Shown: in pieces, positions 1 through 13,529 of the stretch
Layout: the number at the start of each line of letters is the position of its first letter
How positions within the stretch are numbered: the stretch's first letter is position 1
Assembly: GCA_949126835.1 (NCBI GenBank)
Contig: OX421502.1
Location: 37,347,416 to 37,411,415, forward strand
Direction of reading: 5' to 3'
Source of the DNA: Anisus vortex
Taxonomy: Eukaryota; Mollusca; Gastropoda; Planorbidae
Length of the DNA: 64,000 bases
Notes under the pieces: model-generated
Told to the model about the DNA's origin: nothing
Database searches by the model: none
What the model saw: only the letters and a program-made list of their open reading frames with translations
Position numbers and translations under genes: made by a program

Positions 1-998
1 ACAAGTGGACACGCGATGAAAGTTCGATTTATTATTATTTTTTTTAAATGTATGCACTGAGGTAGAAATATCACTAGTATCGATTCGAATACGTGTAATC
101 GTCCTAGCAACGCCAGGCATTTTTTCTCAACTAATCGAGGAAATTACCTCGGTCTTGTTTGATGGCTTCAATTACTTAGACGAAGGGTCACCGGAACCAA
201 AACATTTGCACGAAATATCTGGGTTTTTACTATACTAACTATAGGTAGGCTGTATTATAACTGTATATATTATTTGATGTTGTTAGTTTTTTTTCTTTCG
301 TTGTGGCTGTTTATGGTCTGTTCACGTCTTATTAGAAATCTATAGGCATAGTGTTGTAAAAATCGTATCAACAATTTTTCTTAACATTTTATGTTGTAGC
401 TTTCTTTTTTTATATACATTATTATTTGAGAAGTGTGTGCGTGTGTGTGTAAGGGGGGGGGGGTGCGAGCGCGCGCACAAACACATCCACACACGGCCAA
501 TTTGTTTATGACTTACCCCATCGGCTGACATATTTACTACGACATGTGACATAATTGTGTGTGTGTGCATGTACAAGAGTATATAAGCTGCACACCTGGA
601 TAGGGATTGCCTTCAAAACCCCTCCCTCCTCCCTCCCTTTCTTCTGCGGTCACAACTTCACCCCCACCACCACCACCACCACCACAAATTTACACTCCGC
701 CCACCTCCTCCCATCTTCGTTTATAGGTAACCTCTCGTGTGTAATAATAAGTAAAACAACAACGTCTAAACCAGAAAGGGGTCTTCCGGTACGTTTAGCT
801 ATAGGCGTGCCATCTTAATTAACTGAGGTGAGGGCATGGGGATAACAGGGGGGGGGGGGGGTGGCAGGTGATTCTATCTCGCAAGTGAAGGGATAATGTT
901 TGTCATTGATCGATTTCAAACTGATGATCACTTCACAACAATTTCACAACGTCGATATAATATATATATATATATACACATTTATACTCTAATTAGAA
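1..998. other. no gene seen; low-complexity sequence
   Basis: AT-rich sequence with (GT)n/poly(G) at about 432-463, (CCA)n near 662-685 and a 14-base G run at 848-861. Short open frames here are fragmentary and show no recognisable domain. Confidence 0.6.
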
Positions 999-1176
999 GC
1001 CGGCTGGTCCAGCGGTTAGTTCACCGGGCTGTCAACCAAATAACAACTGACAGGTCGCGGGTTCTATCCCTGCCACCGACGGATCCCTGTCGCCCTGCAG
1101 GAGTTTTGGGCCTAGTGGACGTAATAATCTTCTACCTAGAAGGAACGCCTGTAAACTTATAAGATAAGATAAGATT
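999..1176 (+). mobile_element. tRNA-derived SINE, family 2, near full length
   Basis: The head resembles a tRNA: GGTCCAGCGGTTAG as the A-box region and GGTTCTATCCC as the B-box. The body is followed by CTTCTACCTAGAAGGAACG and a (GATAA)n-like tail ending in TAAGATAAGATAAGA. The same family recurs in inverse orientation at 25620-25772 and 48440-48625. The tail matches the LINE end at 21150-21212. Confidence 0.75.
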
Positions 1177-1734
1177 TTTGTCTTCAAAAATGCTGTTGTG
1201 AATATAGTTGCCAAAGCGACTAAATTGTCTATCTTTGCACACACACACAAAATTATTTTCCGAACAGTTTTTGTAAGAAGATGTAAACTTTGGAAACTAA
1301 AGATTGTCGGCTTTTCTTCTATAACCGAGTAAATGTTTATTATAAACGATGGTGGGTTTAGAGTATTTGATTCTGCCCTTTAGCAAACGGCACAATAACA
1401 CACAATAACAAAAGGTAGGCCCTAGATGTAGTCTGCTGAGAATCGCATGTCTTTATGTTCATAGTAGTTCGCAGGGAATAAACAAAATCGCGATTCCATA
1501 GCCTGCAAAGACTAGCGAAATGAGCCAATAGCTGCAAAGACAATGTTATTTAGCAAATAGCCACAAAGACTAGCAAACTTAGCCAATGCAAGTCGCAAAC
1601 AAAATGTAACTTTTTTTTTTACTTGATTCGCTGATGGCCTCCGCCGCAACAGTGACAATTGGCCCTCAGATAGTAGGTTGTAAATCTTACAATGAAGGTG
1701 TCATTTATGTAACATCATGCGTCTCGTAGACCTA

Positions 1735-2447
1735 CCAACCAGTGTGCCATATGTCTTACACCCAGTGTGTCACGTGTCTTACAACATGTGTGTCACATGT
1801 CTTACAACCAGTGTGTCATATATCCTACAACCAGTGTGTCATATGCCTTACAACCCGTATGTCACATATCTTGCAACCAGTGTGTCATATATCCTACAAC
1901 CAGTGTGTCATATATCCTACAACCAGTGTGTCATATATCCTACAACCAGTGTGTCATTGCCGTACAACCTGTGTGTCACATATCTTACAACCAGTGTGTC
2001 ATATGTCTTACAACTAGTGTGTATCAGGTCTTACAACCAGTGTGCCATATATCCTACAACCAGTGTGTCATATATCATACAACCAGTGCGTTATACATCA
2101 TACAACCAGTGTGTCATATATCTTTCAACCAGTGTGTCATATATCTTGCAACCAGTAAGTCCTATATCTTACAATCAGTGTGTCATATATCTTACAAATT
2201 GTGTGTCATATGTCTTACAACCAGTGTGTCATATATCTTACAACCAGTGTGTCATATATCTTACAACCAGTGTGTCATGTGTCATATATCATACAACCAG
2301 TGTGTCATATATCATACAACCAGTGTGTCATATATCATACAACCAGTGTGTCATATATCATACAACCAGTGTGTCATATATCATACAACCAGTGTGTCAT
2401 ATATCTTACAACCAGTGTGTCATACATGTTACAACCAGTGTGGCACC
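1735..2447 (+). repeat. 25-bp minisatellite, about 28 units
   Basis: The unit is built on ACAACCAGTGTGTCATATAT plus CTTAC, with point variants (ATATCC, ATGTCT, ATATCA). The unit lacks stop codons in all three plus frames, which creates long overlapping open frames; no start context, domain or codon bias supports translation. Confidence 0.9.
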
Positions 2448-2501
2448 TAACAAAGAAATATCTTGCCGGTGTTTCACCAGCTTGTCAAACGCCCACCCAC
2501 C

Positions 2502-2639
2502 TGTAAGTCATACAACATACATGGCCCACTTGATGTGAATGTCTTACTGTAAGTCATACAACATACATGGCCCACTTGATGTGAATGTCTTGCTGTAAGT
2601 CATACAACATACATGGCCCACTTGATGTGAATGTCTTAT
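2502..2639 (+). repeat. 46-bp tandem repeat, 3 copies
   Basis: Units begin TGTAAGTCATACAACATACA and continue GGCCCACTTGATGTGAATG. Nearly identical. It follows the 25-bp array and shares its TCATACAAC core. Confidence 0.85.
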
Positions 2640-5404
2640 TGTAAAAAGTTGTACTAAAGAGTGTGGTAAGAGGGGAGAACAAGAAAAAAAAAGACCAAAT
2701 CAATTATACTCGAAGTATATCATGATCAGATTGACTATACTAGTTGTATGATCCATTGTACCAATACTAACCCTACAATAAACACGATCTGTTAATGCAT
2801 GCAGGCAACAAAGGTCGGGTTAAACAAAGAAAACAAAAACAGAATATATATACACACCAGAAAAAATACAGGAGATAGAGGAAGGTCTATAGTCTATGTT
2901 CACAGTGAAATACTCCAATAAAGTGAACAGATTAATAAGATCTAAATAAAAACTACATGCATAGCATGTAGCGAAAGAGGTAAACACAGGAGGAGGCAAA
3001 AAGATGTGTTTAAATGAATGTTACGGACAAATTAGAACATATTGTAAAGTTCATCTTGTGTATGACAAGGAATCTAATCCCTGATGCAGGATTTTTTTCT
3101 GAGCCTTTTGGTTTGCAACACAATTCCCTTAAATGATGTGTCCCAAAAAAAACTCGCGAACTATGCTGGAATGGCAGTATGGATTCGGAAATCATAAATG
3201 ATTTTTAACTGTCTTCTTCGTTTACTGCAGAGAGAGTTGTGTGTGTGTAGTGGGGGAGGGGGGACAATTTATGTTTGGTTTTTGTCGGTTGTATAACTTA
3301 GCGGATGTTAGTGCACCTATGAATTTCGGTTTAGGCTACATGAACGTAAGAGATGAGAATAGAACGTTGAACTATCAACTATACTTGAATTTGCCAAAGT
3401 TAACAAGGAGAATAACAAATATTTATCAGGCTTTTTTTTTAAAACACAGACTTATTCTTTTATTTTATAAAGCTAAAAAAAAAAGTCCTAACCTAAGTAG
3501 AACAAAATACTAATAGGGTCTAGTTTTTAAAAAGTCATCGCCATAAAACATTAGTAGAATATCGTTTCAACCATTTTGGACAAATCACCCTTTTTTTTTC
3601 AAGCTGTAATAAGCATATAGAACTAGACTATAGAATTTTCCAAACAATTTATTTGTATATATTGAAAAATTTGTAAAGATGTTATTTATGTTTAATGTAA
3701 AAAAAAAAAATAAGAAGAAGAAATATTCATAAAAAAATATGTAAAACGGTCCGGTGCTATTTTAGAAGCCATCAAAAATAAAATTCTTACTGCGCAGTGC
3801 GCCAAGCTGGCAGGAAGAACTCATTGAAATGTTGCCAGTCTAGCATTTAAGAAACATCTGGCACCAGGCTAGGGACGAGAGAGAAATCCGGACCATGCAC
3901 CTACATAGATTGTAGGGGTTATACTTCTTCCACCCAGATATAGCTGGCTAGCTCTACACCTCGCAAATTGAGGAGACCAGGTTTATTCTTATAATATAAT
4001 GCTCGCGTAAATTTAGTTCTTAGCAAGGGCATAAGCAAAAAAATCTGCGTCAAGTCTTAAGAGATATAAATTTCCCAAAATGAAAATGAGTGCCATTTTC
4101 ATTTAATTTTCATTAAAATGAACATTTTGTGAAGAATTTTTTTTTAGGCCTTTGCTCACGTTAACGGGTATTAACGGTTCTTTAAACTAGATCTATTAGT
4201 TTTATTTCAAAAAATAATAAAATATGAGTAAATATATTATGTGAATAAATCTTTTTGCAATATTATGAATATTGCAAGCGTAATTAAGCTTAATATAATC
4301 ATAGGCTAAATAATTAAACACTAAAACCAGCACTTTTCTGATAATTAGCCAATTAGTAATTAGGACTATTTATAGTCTACCGTATTATTCGTATAGGGGC
4401 ATAGGGAGTATAGGCCTAAGTATAAAGCCTATTTATTGCAAAAACCTCAATTTAATCCGAATAAAAAAGAAAAGCCCACAAGAAGCGCTCTAGAATATAG
4501 GCTATAGACTATAGGCTATAGCTGTAGCAATAATGACACGTTAATTAGCACATTATGGGGTTTGTTACGTGCTTACGTTTTCCGTGATAATAAAAAAAAG
4601 GAATTCATGAGTGAATGATGAAATAAATAAAAACAATAGCACTATCTCCGACGTAACACTTACGAAACGTTAATCCAATGGTTTGGGTTATTTTGGGTTG
4701 TTAGCCTTTCAATGAAATATATAGATATCCTTGAAAATGTATAAGTGTCCAAACGAATCTCGAAGACTTTACACTAATTCACAATTAATACATCTGTAAA
4801 GATATATTTCCATAAGTATTTACAACGTTAACTCGTTTGAAGCAATCAATAACATTTATAATACATCCATGGTTTTCCCAGTGCGAACTTGTAGCAACCT
4901 TCTGCTAGCACTGGTTGAATAAAAAGTGAACCGAGCGTCAGTTTTTAGCCACCGTGAATGGAGTGAGGCTGGAGTCGGCGTAGGAATCTCTGCATACATT
5001 AAAGTCTCAGGCCCGGGAGATGAATGAACCGCTGGATATCTGCTTCCGAAGAACGTAGCGAGCTGGCTTTAAACACGAAGGCCACGGTGTGTTGTTGGAT
5101 TTTATTTCTTTGATTATTTCAGCATTTAGCAAAAAAATGATAAATAAAGTGACTATTACAAACACACTTTTGCTACGTGTAAATAAGGTGCATTTATCTC
5201 GATCAATAATAGACTAGCTTTGCGTTTAACCAGGTACTATTTTTTCTTACACGTATGCCTACTTAGCATATTTCATATGAATGAGCGTCACGTGACGTGA
5301 CCGCATTATAATGGCGTCGAAGCTAGATTACAACTAAAAATATTGAGTGACCTTCTTAGGACGTTCTCCCCCCAACCTCACTCCACCTCTCTTTTTTTAT
5401 TCTG
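2640..5404. other. AT-rich sequence, nothing recognised
   Basis: No domain-bearing frame and no SINE or LINE end that I could identify. A possibly older repeat (GTGCGCCAAGCTGGCAGG onward) lies at about 3790-3980. Confidence 0.5.
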
Positions 5405-5423
5405 TTGTACACTCCCCCCATTT

Positions 5424-5575
5424 CTCTCTCTCTCTCTCTCTCTGTTTCTTTACGTGTGTCATATGACAGCAGGATTTTATTAACAGAACAAAAAATAAAG
5501 GCCGTACTAATAAATTTTAGGTCATTACAGTTTTACAGCAGGTGGAGGCGGGATTGTACAGGTTTTGTTTTTATT

Positions 5576-5613
<38 letters not shown>
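5424..5613 (+). repeat. two (TC)n microsatellites
   Basis: (CT)n at 5424-5443 and (TC)n at 5580-5611, separated by non-repetitive sequence. Confidence 0.8.
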
Positions 5614-5616
<3 letters not shown>

Positions 5617-6666
5617 ATCCCATAACCAAATTGAAGCAAGCTCGTACACACACACCAGTCTATAACCCAGATGTCGACTAATCACCACAATGTGATAGTA
5701 CTTTAGACATAAAGTATTAGGCCTAGCGCTATATATACATTGTACATTGTAAAGCTATAGATGCAGTCATTGAAACAATGCAGCAGTAGCCTACTACGGT
5801 ATTTAAAACACTGTGAGACAGTTATAGAGTTGAGTGTAGGCCTATGTAAACAATAACTATAATGATCTAGGTCTCTGCCTCATAATATGTTATAGTATTA
5901 TAATTTCGTGAATGTTCATTAATATACGTAATAGGCTACACGTAGGCCTATACGAGTCATATTTAGGCTACTCAGCGGGCACACCACGTCGTTCCGACGT
6001 AGAAAACACTTGAATAGGCTACCACGAAAAAAACGCGTGCACGCTAGGTAGGTTTATATACGAGAATTAATGGTGTTGGCCCTCGCTTTTCATTTCGGGC
6101 AATAATATACAAAAAAAATTACTCTCGGCTGTGCCCCCAAAATATAATTGCGACGCACAATCTTCTAGCTAGAACGAACATTTGTTGAACTTATTGCGAT
6201 TATCTACTGTTAATCACGCAATATATAGGTCTATGTTTACGTAGCCTAGATTTTTTTTAAATTAGTTATATTGTGTCTAGGGCGCTAAATATAATATGCA
6301 CATGTTTAGCCTATATATGGGCTATAATTATAATATAGGATTTGTGTGATCAAGGACGGTTTATTTGGCTTAACTTATCAATGTTTTTTTTGTTTTTGTT
6401 TTAGGCATAGCAATGGCTTTGCAACGAATTGTACAGGGAGGGTGACCACCGAGCCTAGCTATTGCCCCCCCCCCCCACACACACACCTGTTATAGGCCCT
6501 AAAGCAACAACTTTGTGTATTGCAATGTATTACTTATATGTCTACATATACGAACGTTTATGATACATGTGCATAGGCCTATGTGTTTATGTAGTGCTCA
6601 CCATGTAATATCTGGTGTTGGCCTAAATGTATTTTACTATTTCTGCTATGTCGGCGTTTGATCCAG

Positions 6667-7490
6667 TTTGATGTGTGTTTATTTACTGTTCATCATACAT
6701 TGTTTGGTATAAATGTGTGTTTTTTATTTGTGCTATGTCTTATATGACTAAGTCGGAGTTTGATGTATGTTTAATTACTGTTTATCATGCATCGTTTGGT
6801 ATAAATGTGTTTTATTATTTCTGCTATTACTTATACAACTATGTAAAGTGTTTATTGGTTGTTTTTTTTTACTCTTTATCCTAGGCCCTACATTGTTTGG
6901 TATAAATGTGTTTTTTTTTTCTGCTATGACTTATATAATTATGTAAAGTGTTTAATGTTTGTTTAATTACTGTTTATCATACATTGTTTGGTGTAAATGT
7001 GCTTTATTTTATTTCTGCTTTGACTTATATAACTATGTAAAGTGTTTAATGTGTGTTTAATTACTGTTTGGTGTACATGTATGTTATTATTTCTGCTATG
7101 ACTTATTGAACAATATAAAGTGTTTAATTGTGTTTAATTACTGTTTATCATACATTGTTTGGTGTAGCCTAGGCCTAAATGTGTTTTAATTATATTGCTA
7201 TGTCTTATAATGTATATAGATCTATAAACTATGTAGAGCGTTTATCAACTTTGTTTGGTATCTGCCCTAAATTTAATGTTTGTTAATATTTCTATTAATA
7301 TGTCTTAAATAAAATGTCGGCGTTTAAATGTGTTTTTATTTACTGTATAGCCTATAGCCTACACTGTTTGGTGTGAATGTGTTTTATTATTTCCACTAGA
7401 CATCTAGATATAGCTCTAGACTATATTATATATCTTTTAAACTATGTAGAGCGTTTAACGTGTGTTTATTTACAGTACCAATGTACTACG
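6667..7490 (+). repeat. degenerate ~92-bp tandem array, about 9 units
   Basis: Recurring blocks are GTTTAATTACTGTTTATCAT, ACATTGTTTGGTATAAATGT and CTATGTAAAGTGTTTAATG. Units start near 6667, 6759, 6849, 6951, 7042, 7121, 7231, 7323 and 7450, with indels of up to about 20 bp. Old array, no coding role visible. Confidence 0.75.
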
Positions 7491-8089
7491 ATGTGTTGAC
7501 GAACTACGCAGACAAGACCACGCGGTGTTGTATTATTGTATTCATGCGCCACTGTCAACGGGACTGAGTGCGGCGGTTTTTTGTTTTTAATTCAGTGTGT
7601 TTTAGCATTGGCAAGTCTCACATTAGTAGCCCTGTGGGAGTGCACGTATAGTATATGTGTGTGCGTGCGCTTGTGTATATGTGAACCGATTCAATGAATG
7701 ATTAAGTAGGTACAATATGTCAAATCTTACAAAGGCACACATAATTTAAAACGACTCTTTTGCTAAAATCTAGGCTAGGCTATAGGTCAATATAGGTCTA
7801 TTCAATATTGGTTGCTAAGTTTGTTTGTGGGCCTTAATTAAAGTACATAATTAGGAAATTATAAAAAAAAACGCCAGGGTTTGTTTGACCCCGGACCTAA
7901 GGGTGTCCAATGAATCACCATAGATCTAACGGGTACATGGGGTTTGTTCACGTTAGATTAATGTAAAAGGCGTCTGGATGTAGTGCTAGGCCACACAGTC
8001 TCTTAGTAATACCAGGTCTCAGAAAGTGGTGATAGCTGCATCACAAACCCTATTGAATCGACATGGCCTGGATATTAAGTAAAGTACGC

Positions 8090-8342
8090 TTCGGACCAAA
8101 GTGATCCATGGGGACCGGTTTACCAGTTTCTGTAGCCACGGCATACTATGTGATTGTGTGGTAAGCACAATGCACAGCCACCTTTACTTTACCACAACTA
8201 AGGTCAGGTACCCATCAGAGTTGGGTAGACTCAGGGACACCCTCCAGACCCAGTAATGGACCCTAGCTTTCACCAGGATTCGAACACAGGACCTTTCGGT
8301 ACGCGAAAGTCGAACGCGCTGCCGCTCAGCCACCGGTGCCCC
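8090..8342 (-). mobile_element. tRNA-derived SINE, family 1, near full length
   Basis: On the minus strand the head reads GGCACCGGTGGCTGAGCGG (A-box-like), then TGTTCGAATCC (B-box). The body has GGGTGTCCCTGAGTCTACCC and GATGGGTACCTGAC, and the 3' part TATGCCGTGGC. The tRNA-like head resembles a Leu/Ser-type tRNA. This is the commonest dispersed element in the window. Confidence 0.75.
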
Positions 8343-8410
8343 ATTGGCCTGGCCAGGATGCGCCATTGGCCTAGCCAGGGTGCCCCATTGGCGTGGCCAG
8401 GGTGCCTAGC
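8330..8410. repeat. short tandem repeat at SINE end
   Basis: Three or four ~24-bp units built on CCATTGGCCTGGCCAGG and GTGCC abut the head of the SINE at 8090-8342. Confidence 0.6.
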
Positions 8411-8419
8411 TTTCCATGC

Positions 8420-9897
8420 AGGAAGTAAAGCCATTGGGTAGATAAGTCAGTTGCTCTTTGTATCGCTTTTCAGAAACATATAGATCTAGATCTAGGCCTT
8501 GTCTCGCTATTTCAATCTGAATTTTTTAGGCAGTACTTTTGTTTCTCTCTCTCTCTCTCTGCTAAGTCTAAATTGCTCTTTACACAAGACTTTTGTTTCA
8601 CAGATTTTTTCCACTTCAAATCGTATCGGGATTTTCCACCCTTAGGCCACCGTAGTTTGTTCTTTTTTTTTTCGAATGGAGAAGGGAGGGGGGTGTTGGG
8701 TTGATAGGGGGGAATTCCATCTACCGACACCGACTCCCCCCCTCCCCCCTCCTTTTCCCCTTTCTCCCTGGAAGTGTGGGAAACTTCTGTGAACCGCGCG
8801 GAAGAAGAATTGTCCGCCATCGGAATGTCTTGTAGGTTCCCTTGTCTGCATCCAGCATGATTACCATCCGTTGCAGGTCATGTCGTCTGCAGGAACTGGC
8901 GAACATCTGCGCCGAAAGAGGGGGAAGGTGGAGGGGGGGTGGAGTCGGGGGGGGGGGGGCGGGATTTCCGCGGCCCACCCAGGGAGAAAGATATAAATGG
9001 AAACGATGATCATTTATGAGTAAGAAATAACAACAATATTCACACACAAATATAGACTATACATTATTGTCCTTTTTTTATATTGTTATTCAATACAGTT
9101 TCATATTTGCAATCTATATAATTTAATCTAGTGTATGTGTATGTATGGAGCTAGTGCGTGAAAGGCGGGGGGAGGAGGGATCACGTTTATTTCTTTCTGT
9201 TGCTTCGATGACGTAACATACAGCACTTACTTTCTAGCTTGAGAGGGTGTGAGTAAGTGGATTTGGGGTGGGGGGTGAATAGGAGGGTGTTGTGATTGGG
9301 GAGGGGGGAGGCAAAATAAAGGATGTTTTGGGGGGAGGGGGAGAGGGGACAGGCGGCTAGCGTTAGAACTTTGCTAATTTTTATTTTTCTTTGCGCACCA
9401 AGCGTGGGAATTGCCCGAATTTATATTTAATCTATGACAATGTCTAGCTTAACGCAGACAGGGGCGTTGGTGACTGCGGAGGGTGAAGCCCGAGTGGTGG
9501 TTGTTGGGGGGGGGGGGTATTGCGGCAAGAAGATAAATGTTCACCAAGGGAGAAAAACATTTTTTTTTTAAATCTGTACATAGGCCTATAGAGATTGCTA
9601 CACTGTGTCCTTCTCTGAACTCTTCGTTGCAGCTGCTGCACTGGCCATTATTTTTCCCAATATTTGTGTGGAGAAAACTTAAAATGTTATTCCATATGCC
9701 CTCCTTTCTTTTTTGTAGAATCTCTACATTGATCATTGAAATAGAGTACTACGTCAAGTACTATTTAGTGTATGCTGTTGTGTCTTGTGTATGTCGCTAC
9801 TAGAGTGGCGTTTATACAGCGATAAATGTCTTGTTATAAAAAAAATGATGGCACCCTACATAATTATTTGCAGGTTCTTTAGAACTGAATGCTGTGT
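8420..9897. other. no gene seen; G-rich low-complexity region
   Basis: Contains (CT)n at 8542-8560, poly(G) at 8947-8959 and several short G runs to 9510. Open frames on either strand are compositional only. Confidence 0.5.
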
Positions 9898-10090
9898 CTG
9901 GTGCCTACCCATATGTCTACTATACTGCCTGCCTACTAGACTGCCTACCCACTATACTAGCTACCTACTAGACTGCCTACCTACTATAATGTCTGCCCAT
10001 TATACTACCTAGCTACTATACTGCCTGCCTACTACTCTGCCTAACCACCATACTGACTGCCCACTATTCTGCCTACCCACTGCTCACTAT
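9898..10090 (+). repeat. degenerate 13-17 bp repeat
   Basis: Repeats of CTGCCTACCCACTATA and variants (CTGCCTACTAGA, CTACCTACTATA), about 12 units. Confidence 0.65.
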
Positions 10091-10474
10091 AGTAGCTTCA
10101 ATAACACAGTGGATCCGACCCCTCTGCTATGGTAGGCGTAGCTTTTGGAAACAGTCCAAAAATATTTTTTTTTACATTTTTACCAACTCAGCAAGTTTCA
10201 ACTGATATAGAGAGACCAATCCATCAGTTGAATGTTGTCGTTGTTGTTGTAGTTGTTGATTTGTGCATCGAGTGCTACAGGGTCAAAGGTGTTCCCCCCC
10301 CCCCCGATGCACTAACCTTAACCCACATGGATATGTGTCACAACGCTGATGTTGGCCTACACAAGATGTGTGCTATAAGAGTCACACAGAACCTTCTACC
10401 AGTAGCGACCGGTCGAGTCATCACCATACTATACAATAAATGCCTTAAAAAACGATTATAAGGGGTTAATCAAG

Positions 10475-10905
10475 GAGGGGGGGGGGTGCACACCAAGGTT
10501 CTGTCCGGGCGCCGGCCACCCCACGGGTACGTGTAACTTAGGGTGCGGTTTCCGCAGCCACATGCACTATTTTCTCCCACTGCAGAAGGCCCCCTCGGAT
10601 CATTATCGTTGGTGGCCTTGACCTTTATACCCGCAATGCCGCTCGATAGCGCAAATGATTTACTATAGACATGTATAGGCATCCAGGCACCAGGGCGGGA
10701 TTGAGGGTAGGACGGTGGGACTGCTGCGCTCATTTCTTCCTCCCCACCGAGGTCTCGGAAAACCTCTCAAATGCAATGTGAGAGCCAGAGCACTCGGAGT
10801 CACGGCAGGGCCTGCTGTCCCCCATGCGTTAGCCCACCGGTTTTCTCTTGATGTAAGCGTACTGGTGGTTACCACACTTCGCCATCGATGAGGCCCATGG
10901 GAACA
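10475..10905 (+). mobile_element. dispersed ~400-480 bp element R1, copy A
   Basis: Shares ordered blocks with three other copies: GGCATCCAGGCACCAG, TTCCTCCCCACCGAGGTCTC, GCCCACCGG and ACACTTCGCCATCGATGAGG. No open frame is conserved. Class unknown; it has no tRNA-like head I can defend. Confidence 0.6.
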
Positions 10906-12102
10906 GAAATGATCGAGTCATCACCAGTACGTTCCGCAAAATAGTTGGGGGTGGGGGCCTAATTAATTGAACCCGTTAACTATGGATTAAGTAAACCAGT
11001 GTGTAGACTAGGATGTAGACTGTAGACTATAGAAATATTAATGTCAGTCTTATTTCGATTAAATCACATATAAAGAAAAGGTAATGTAAGATAATTCGTT
11101 CAAGTCAGAGGAAAAAAAAAGTGATCTATAAGTTATCCAAAGAACAATGACATGTCTTTAAGTGTCATAAAAATTTTACTTAAAAAAAAACGTTTGAGAG
11201 ACTCTGGATTGCGTTTGGATAAGCAATCAAAAACCCTACCTAAAAATCTCATCCAATCATAATTGGTCAATTTATCGTCGTCACTTGAGACCTGCCACAA
11301 TTATCTCCCTTAACTCGTTCTTCTTTCTGATTTGTTTAAAATACTTTTGTTAAGAGTTGAGACGCTTTTTTTGACGCACAGCCTTGACCTTTGTTTGCTT
11401 GAAGGCGATTAAAAAAAAAATGTGCACTTGACTTTAAATGGCAGACGACAGCTTTGACCGAAATATAAAAAAAAAATGCCGCGTGATTCATTTTGGTAAA
11501 ATCATTCCATTGAAGATGTAAACCATAACGCACAAGCCCACAAACCAGAGCTGGCTCGTCCATAGTTATAAGCAACCAAGGTGGCCGCATAAGGCGCAAA
11601 ATTTGAGGGGGGGGGGCGCATAATTGAGTGTTTTTTTTATAATTTGGGGATTTAAAAATATAAACTAAATTAAAGTTTAGTAGCCTACTTCTACGCGCTA
11701 TTAGCATAGGCAGACGTATTACGAGGTAACTAAAGGCGAAGGGTATTTTATTTAAGTTGTCTTAGAAAATAGGAACATATGCTTTAACTGTACTCATTTT
11801 CTCACCGCCTAAGGCACTTTAATGAGGGCGCAGAATTTGTTTTCGCCTAGGGCGTCAAAAACCCTAGAGCCGTTCCTGCCACAAACACATACACACGCAT
11901 AGATCTATACACGTACACTTGCACACATAAAGTTCTCCGTATCAATAGTAGGTTACACAAATATGACCTAGAGTCTTATAGAGTTTAAATTCATAACTAA
12001 AAAGTTATCAAAGTCGGGTTATCAAAACCCAGACGAGCGCGTGGACCTAAAATTTAATGTCACGTGACCATGGGCCAAAAAGCCATTAAATATTTTTGTA
12101 AA
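10906..12102. other. no gene seen
   Basis: AT-rich; contains a short GGGGG tract near 11610 and no recognisable repeat or domain. Confidence 0.5.
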
Positions 12103-12165
12103 AATCATAGCCTTCACCCGGATTCGAACCCAGGACTTCAGTACGCCAGTCGAACGCGCGTGGTT
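12103..12165 (-). mobile_element. SINE family 1 head fragment
   Basis: Only the tRNA-like half is present: AGCCTTCACCCGGATTCGAA then CCCAGGACTT and GTACGCCAGTCGAACGCG. Confidence 0.6.
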
Positions 12166-12429
12166 ACTATATTTAATGACTTTTACGTTCTTGGCACGCT
12201 GAATTAATTAGAAATCCTACTCTGGCACAGTAATATCAAAATGTTGCCGACCCCTGCAGTCTACTGAACTTAACTGTTGCAGGGCTCATAGCGAAGAATT
12301 TAGAGTCATAGCTTAAGCCATTTAATATATAGGAGTAAAGTAGTAATAATACATAAGGCATTAAACTCTTAACGTACAACTCAATAATAATAAGATTGCT
12401 TAGATAACACTTATAAGCAAGAACAAATG

Positions 12430-12650
12430 CAGATAAGTAAGTACTCTTTATTCTCGAGTATCATCCGGGCATGGAATGGGTTACCTGGACAAATCAGCGT
12501 CCTACGCTCATCCGTGGTCCGAGTCTAGTCTTGCATTTTTATTAATGTTTTAAATGATGTTAAGTTAATGGTTTTCCTGGTTTGTTCACGCAACCCATTC
12601 CATGCCCGAATGCCACTCGGGAAGAAAGAGTACTTATATGCACCATAAAG
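12430..12650. repeat. inverted pair of LINE 3'-end fragments
   Basis: Arms of about 65 bp (12430-12495 and 12585-12650) are reverse complements at roughly 80% by eye. Both include GGGCATGGAATGGGTT, and AGTACTCTTT lies at the outer end. The ~90-bp loop holds the minus-strand LTSFKTLIKMQD region also seen at 21048. Likely a rearranged or foldback LINE end. Confidence 0.6.
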
Positions 12651-13204
12651 TGAATGTGTAAGCTATATAAGTGAATGCGTAAGCTATGTGTGTGCACACT
12701 CGTCTGTATGTTTGTTTGTGATTGAATAGGTCAGCACAGTGAGTCACAAAACAATGATGTAATTATTCCTAGCCATAATGAGCGAAGCGGAGAGAGCGGA
12801 TAAGTGATTGTGTGTGTGTGTAACCAAAAAAAAAAGAGAGGGGGGTGAGAGAGAGAGTCACTTTCATTCGCCCTTGTCCACTTTGACAATTAGATGACCA
12901 GTCACTCCAAGGCCAAATTTAGCCGGACAAGTGCTGGGAAAGATCACAGCTCCCGCACTCAGCAATTGGGGCGCCGCTAAAGTGAGTTTTTTTTTCGTTT
13001 TCTTGTGTTTTGTTGTTTTTTTCTACACGCATGCTTATTAATTTCGTGGCGGTCCAGGTTCCCTCCGGTCAAGGCCCACTGTATGTTTCGGATCTAGCCC
13101 ACCACCCCTTCCCCTATCTCCCTCAAGAGCTATTTTTAACTCCCCAACCCCACTTTCTTCGGCCGATGACAAAACACAACAAAATAAGTATATAAATATA
13201 TTAA

Positions 13205-13205
<1 letters not shown>

Positions 13206-13239
<34 letters not shown>
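13206..13239. repeat. (TA)n microsatellite
   Basis: Uninterrupted TA repeat. A similar (TA)n run lies at 22251-22278. Confidence 0.9.
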
Positions 13240-13241
<2 letters not shown>

Positions 13242-13529
13242 ATTGTCGTCTTTTAATTAAGTAACGAACATGCAGACAAATGCCGTTCCCAGGGTTTCTT
13301 GTCGCCATGCCGTTTCTGTTGGCGTTCCCGTGACTAAATGATAAATATAGTCCTTCGATTTCTATTTACAAATACACGAAATGCTTGAAAACAAAACAAA
13401 AAAGGTGACTTTTTCCTTAAGTAGATTGCGACGCACATCCAAATTGTAGGCCTACATGCTAATATGTTTCTGTTCAAAGTTTAATTCAGAATATGTTTTC
13501 TATTTATAAAATTTGATCATCATCATCCT

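Noticed and set aside
1717..2538. 273-codon open frame on the plus strand
   Set aside because: It is entirely the 25-bp minisatellite; all three frames are open for the same reason and no domain or splice evidence exists.
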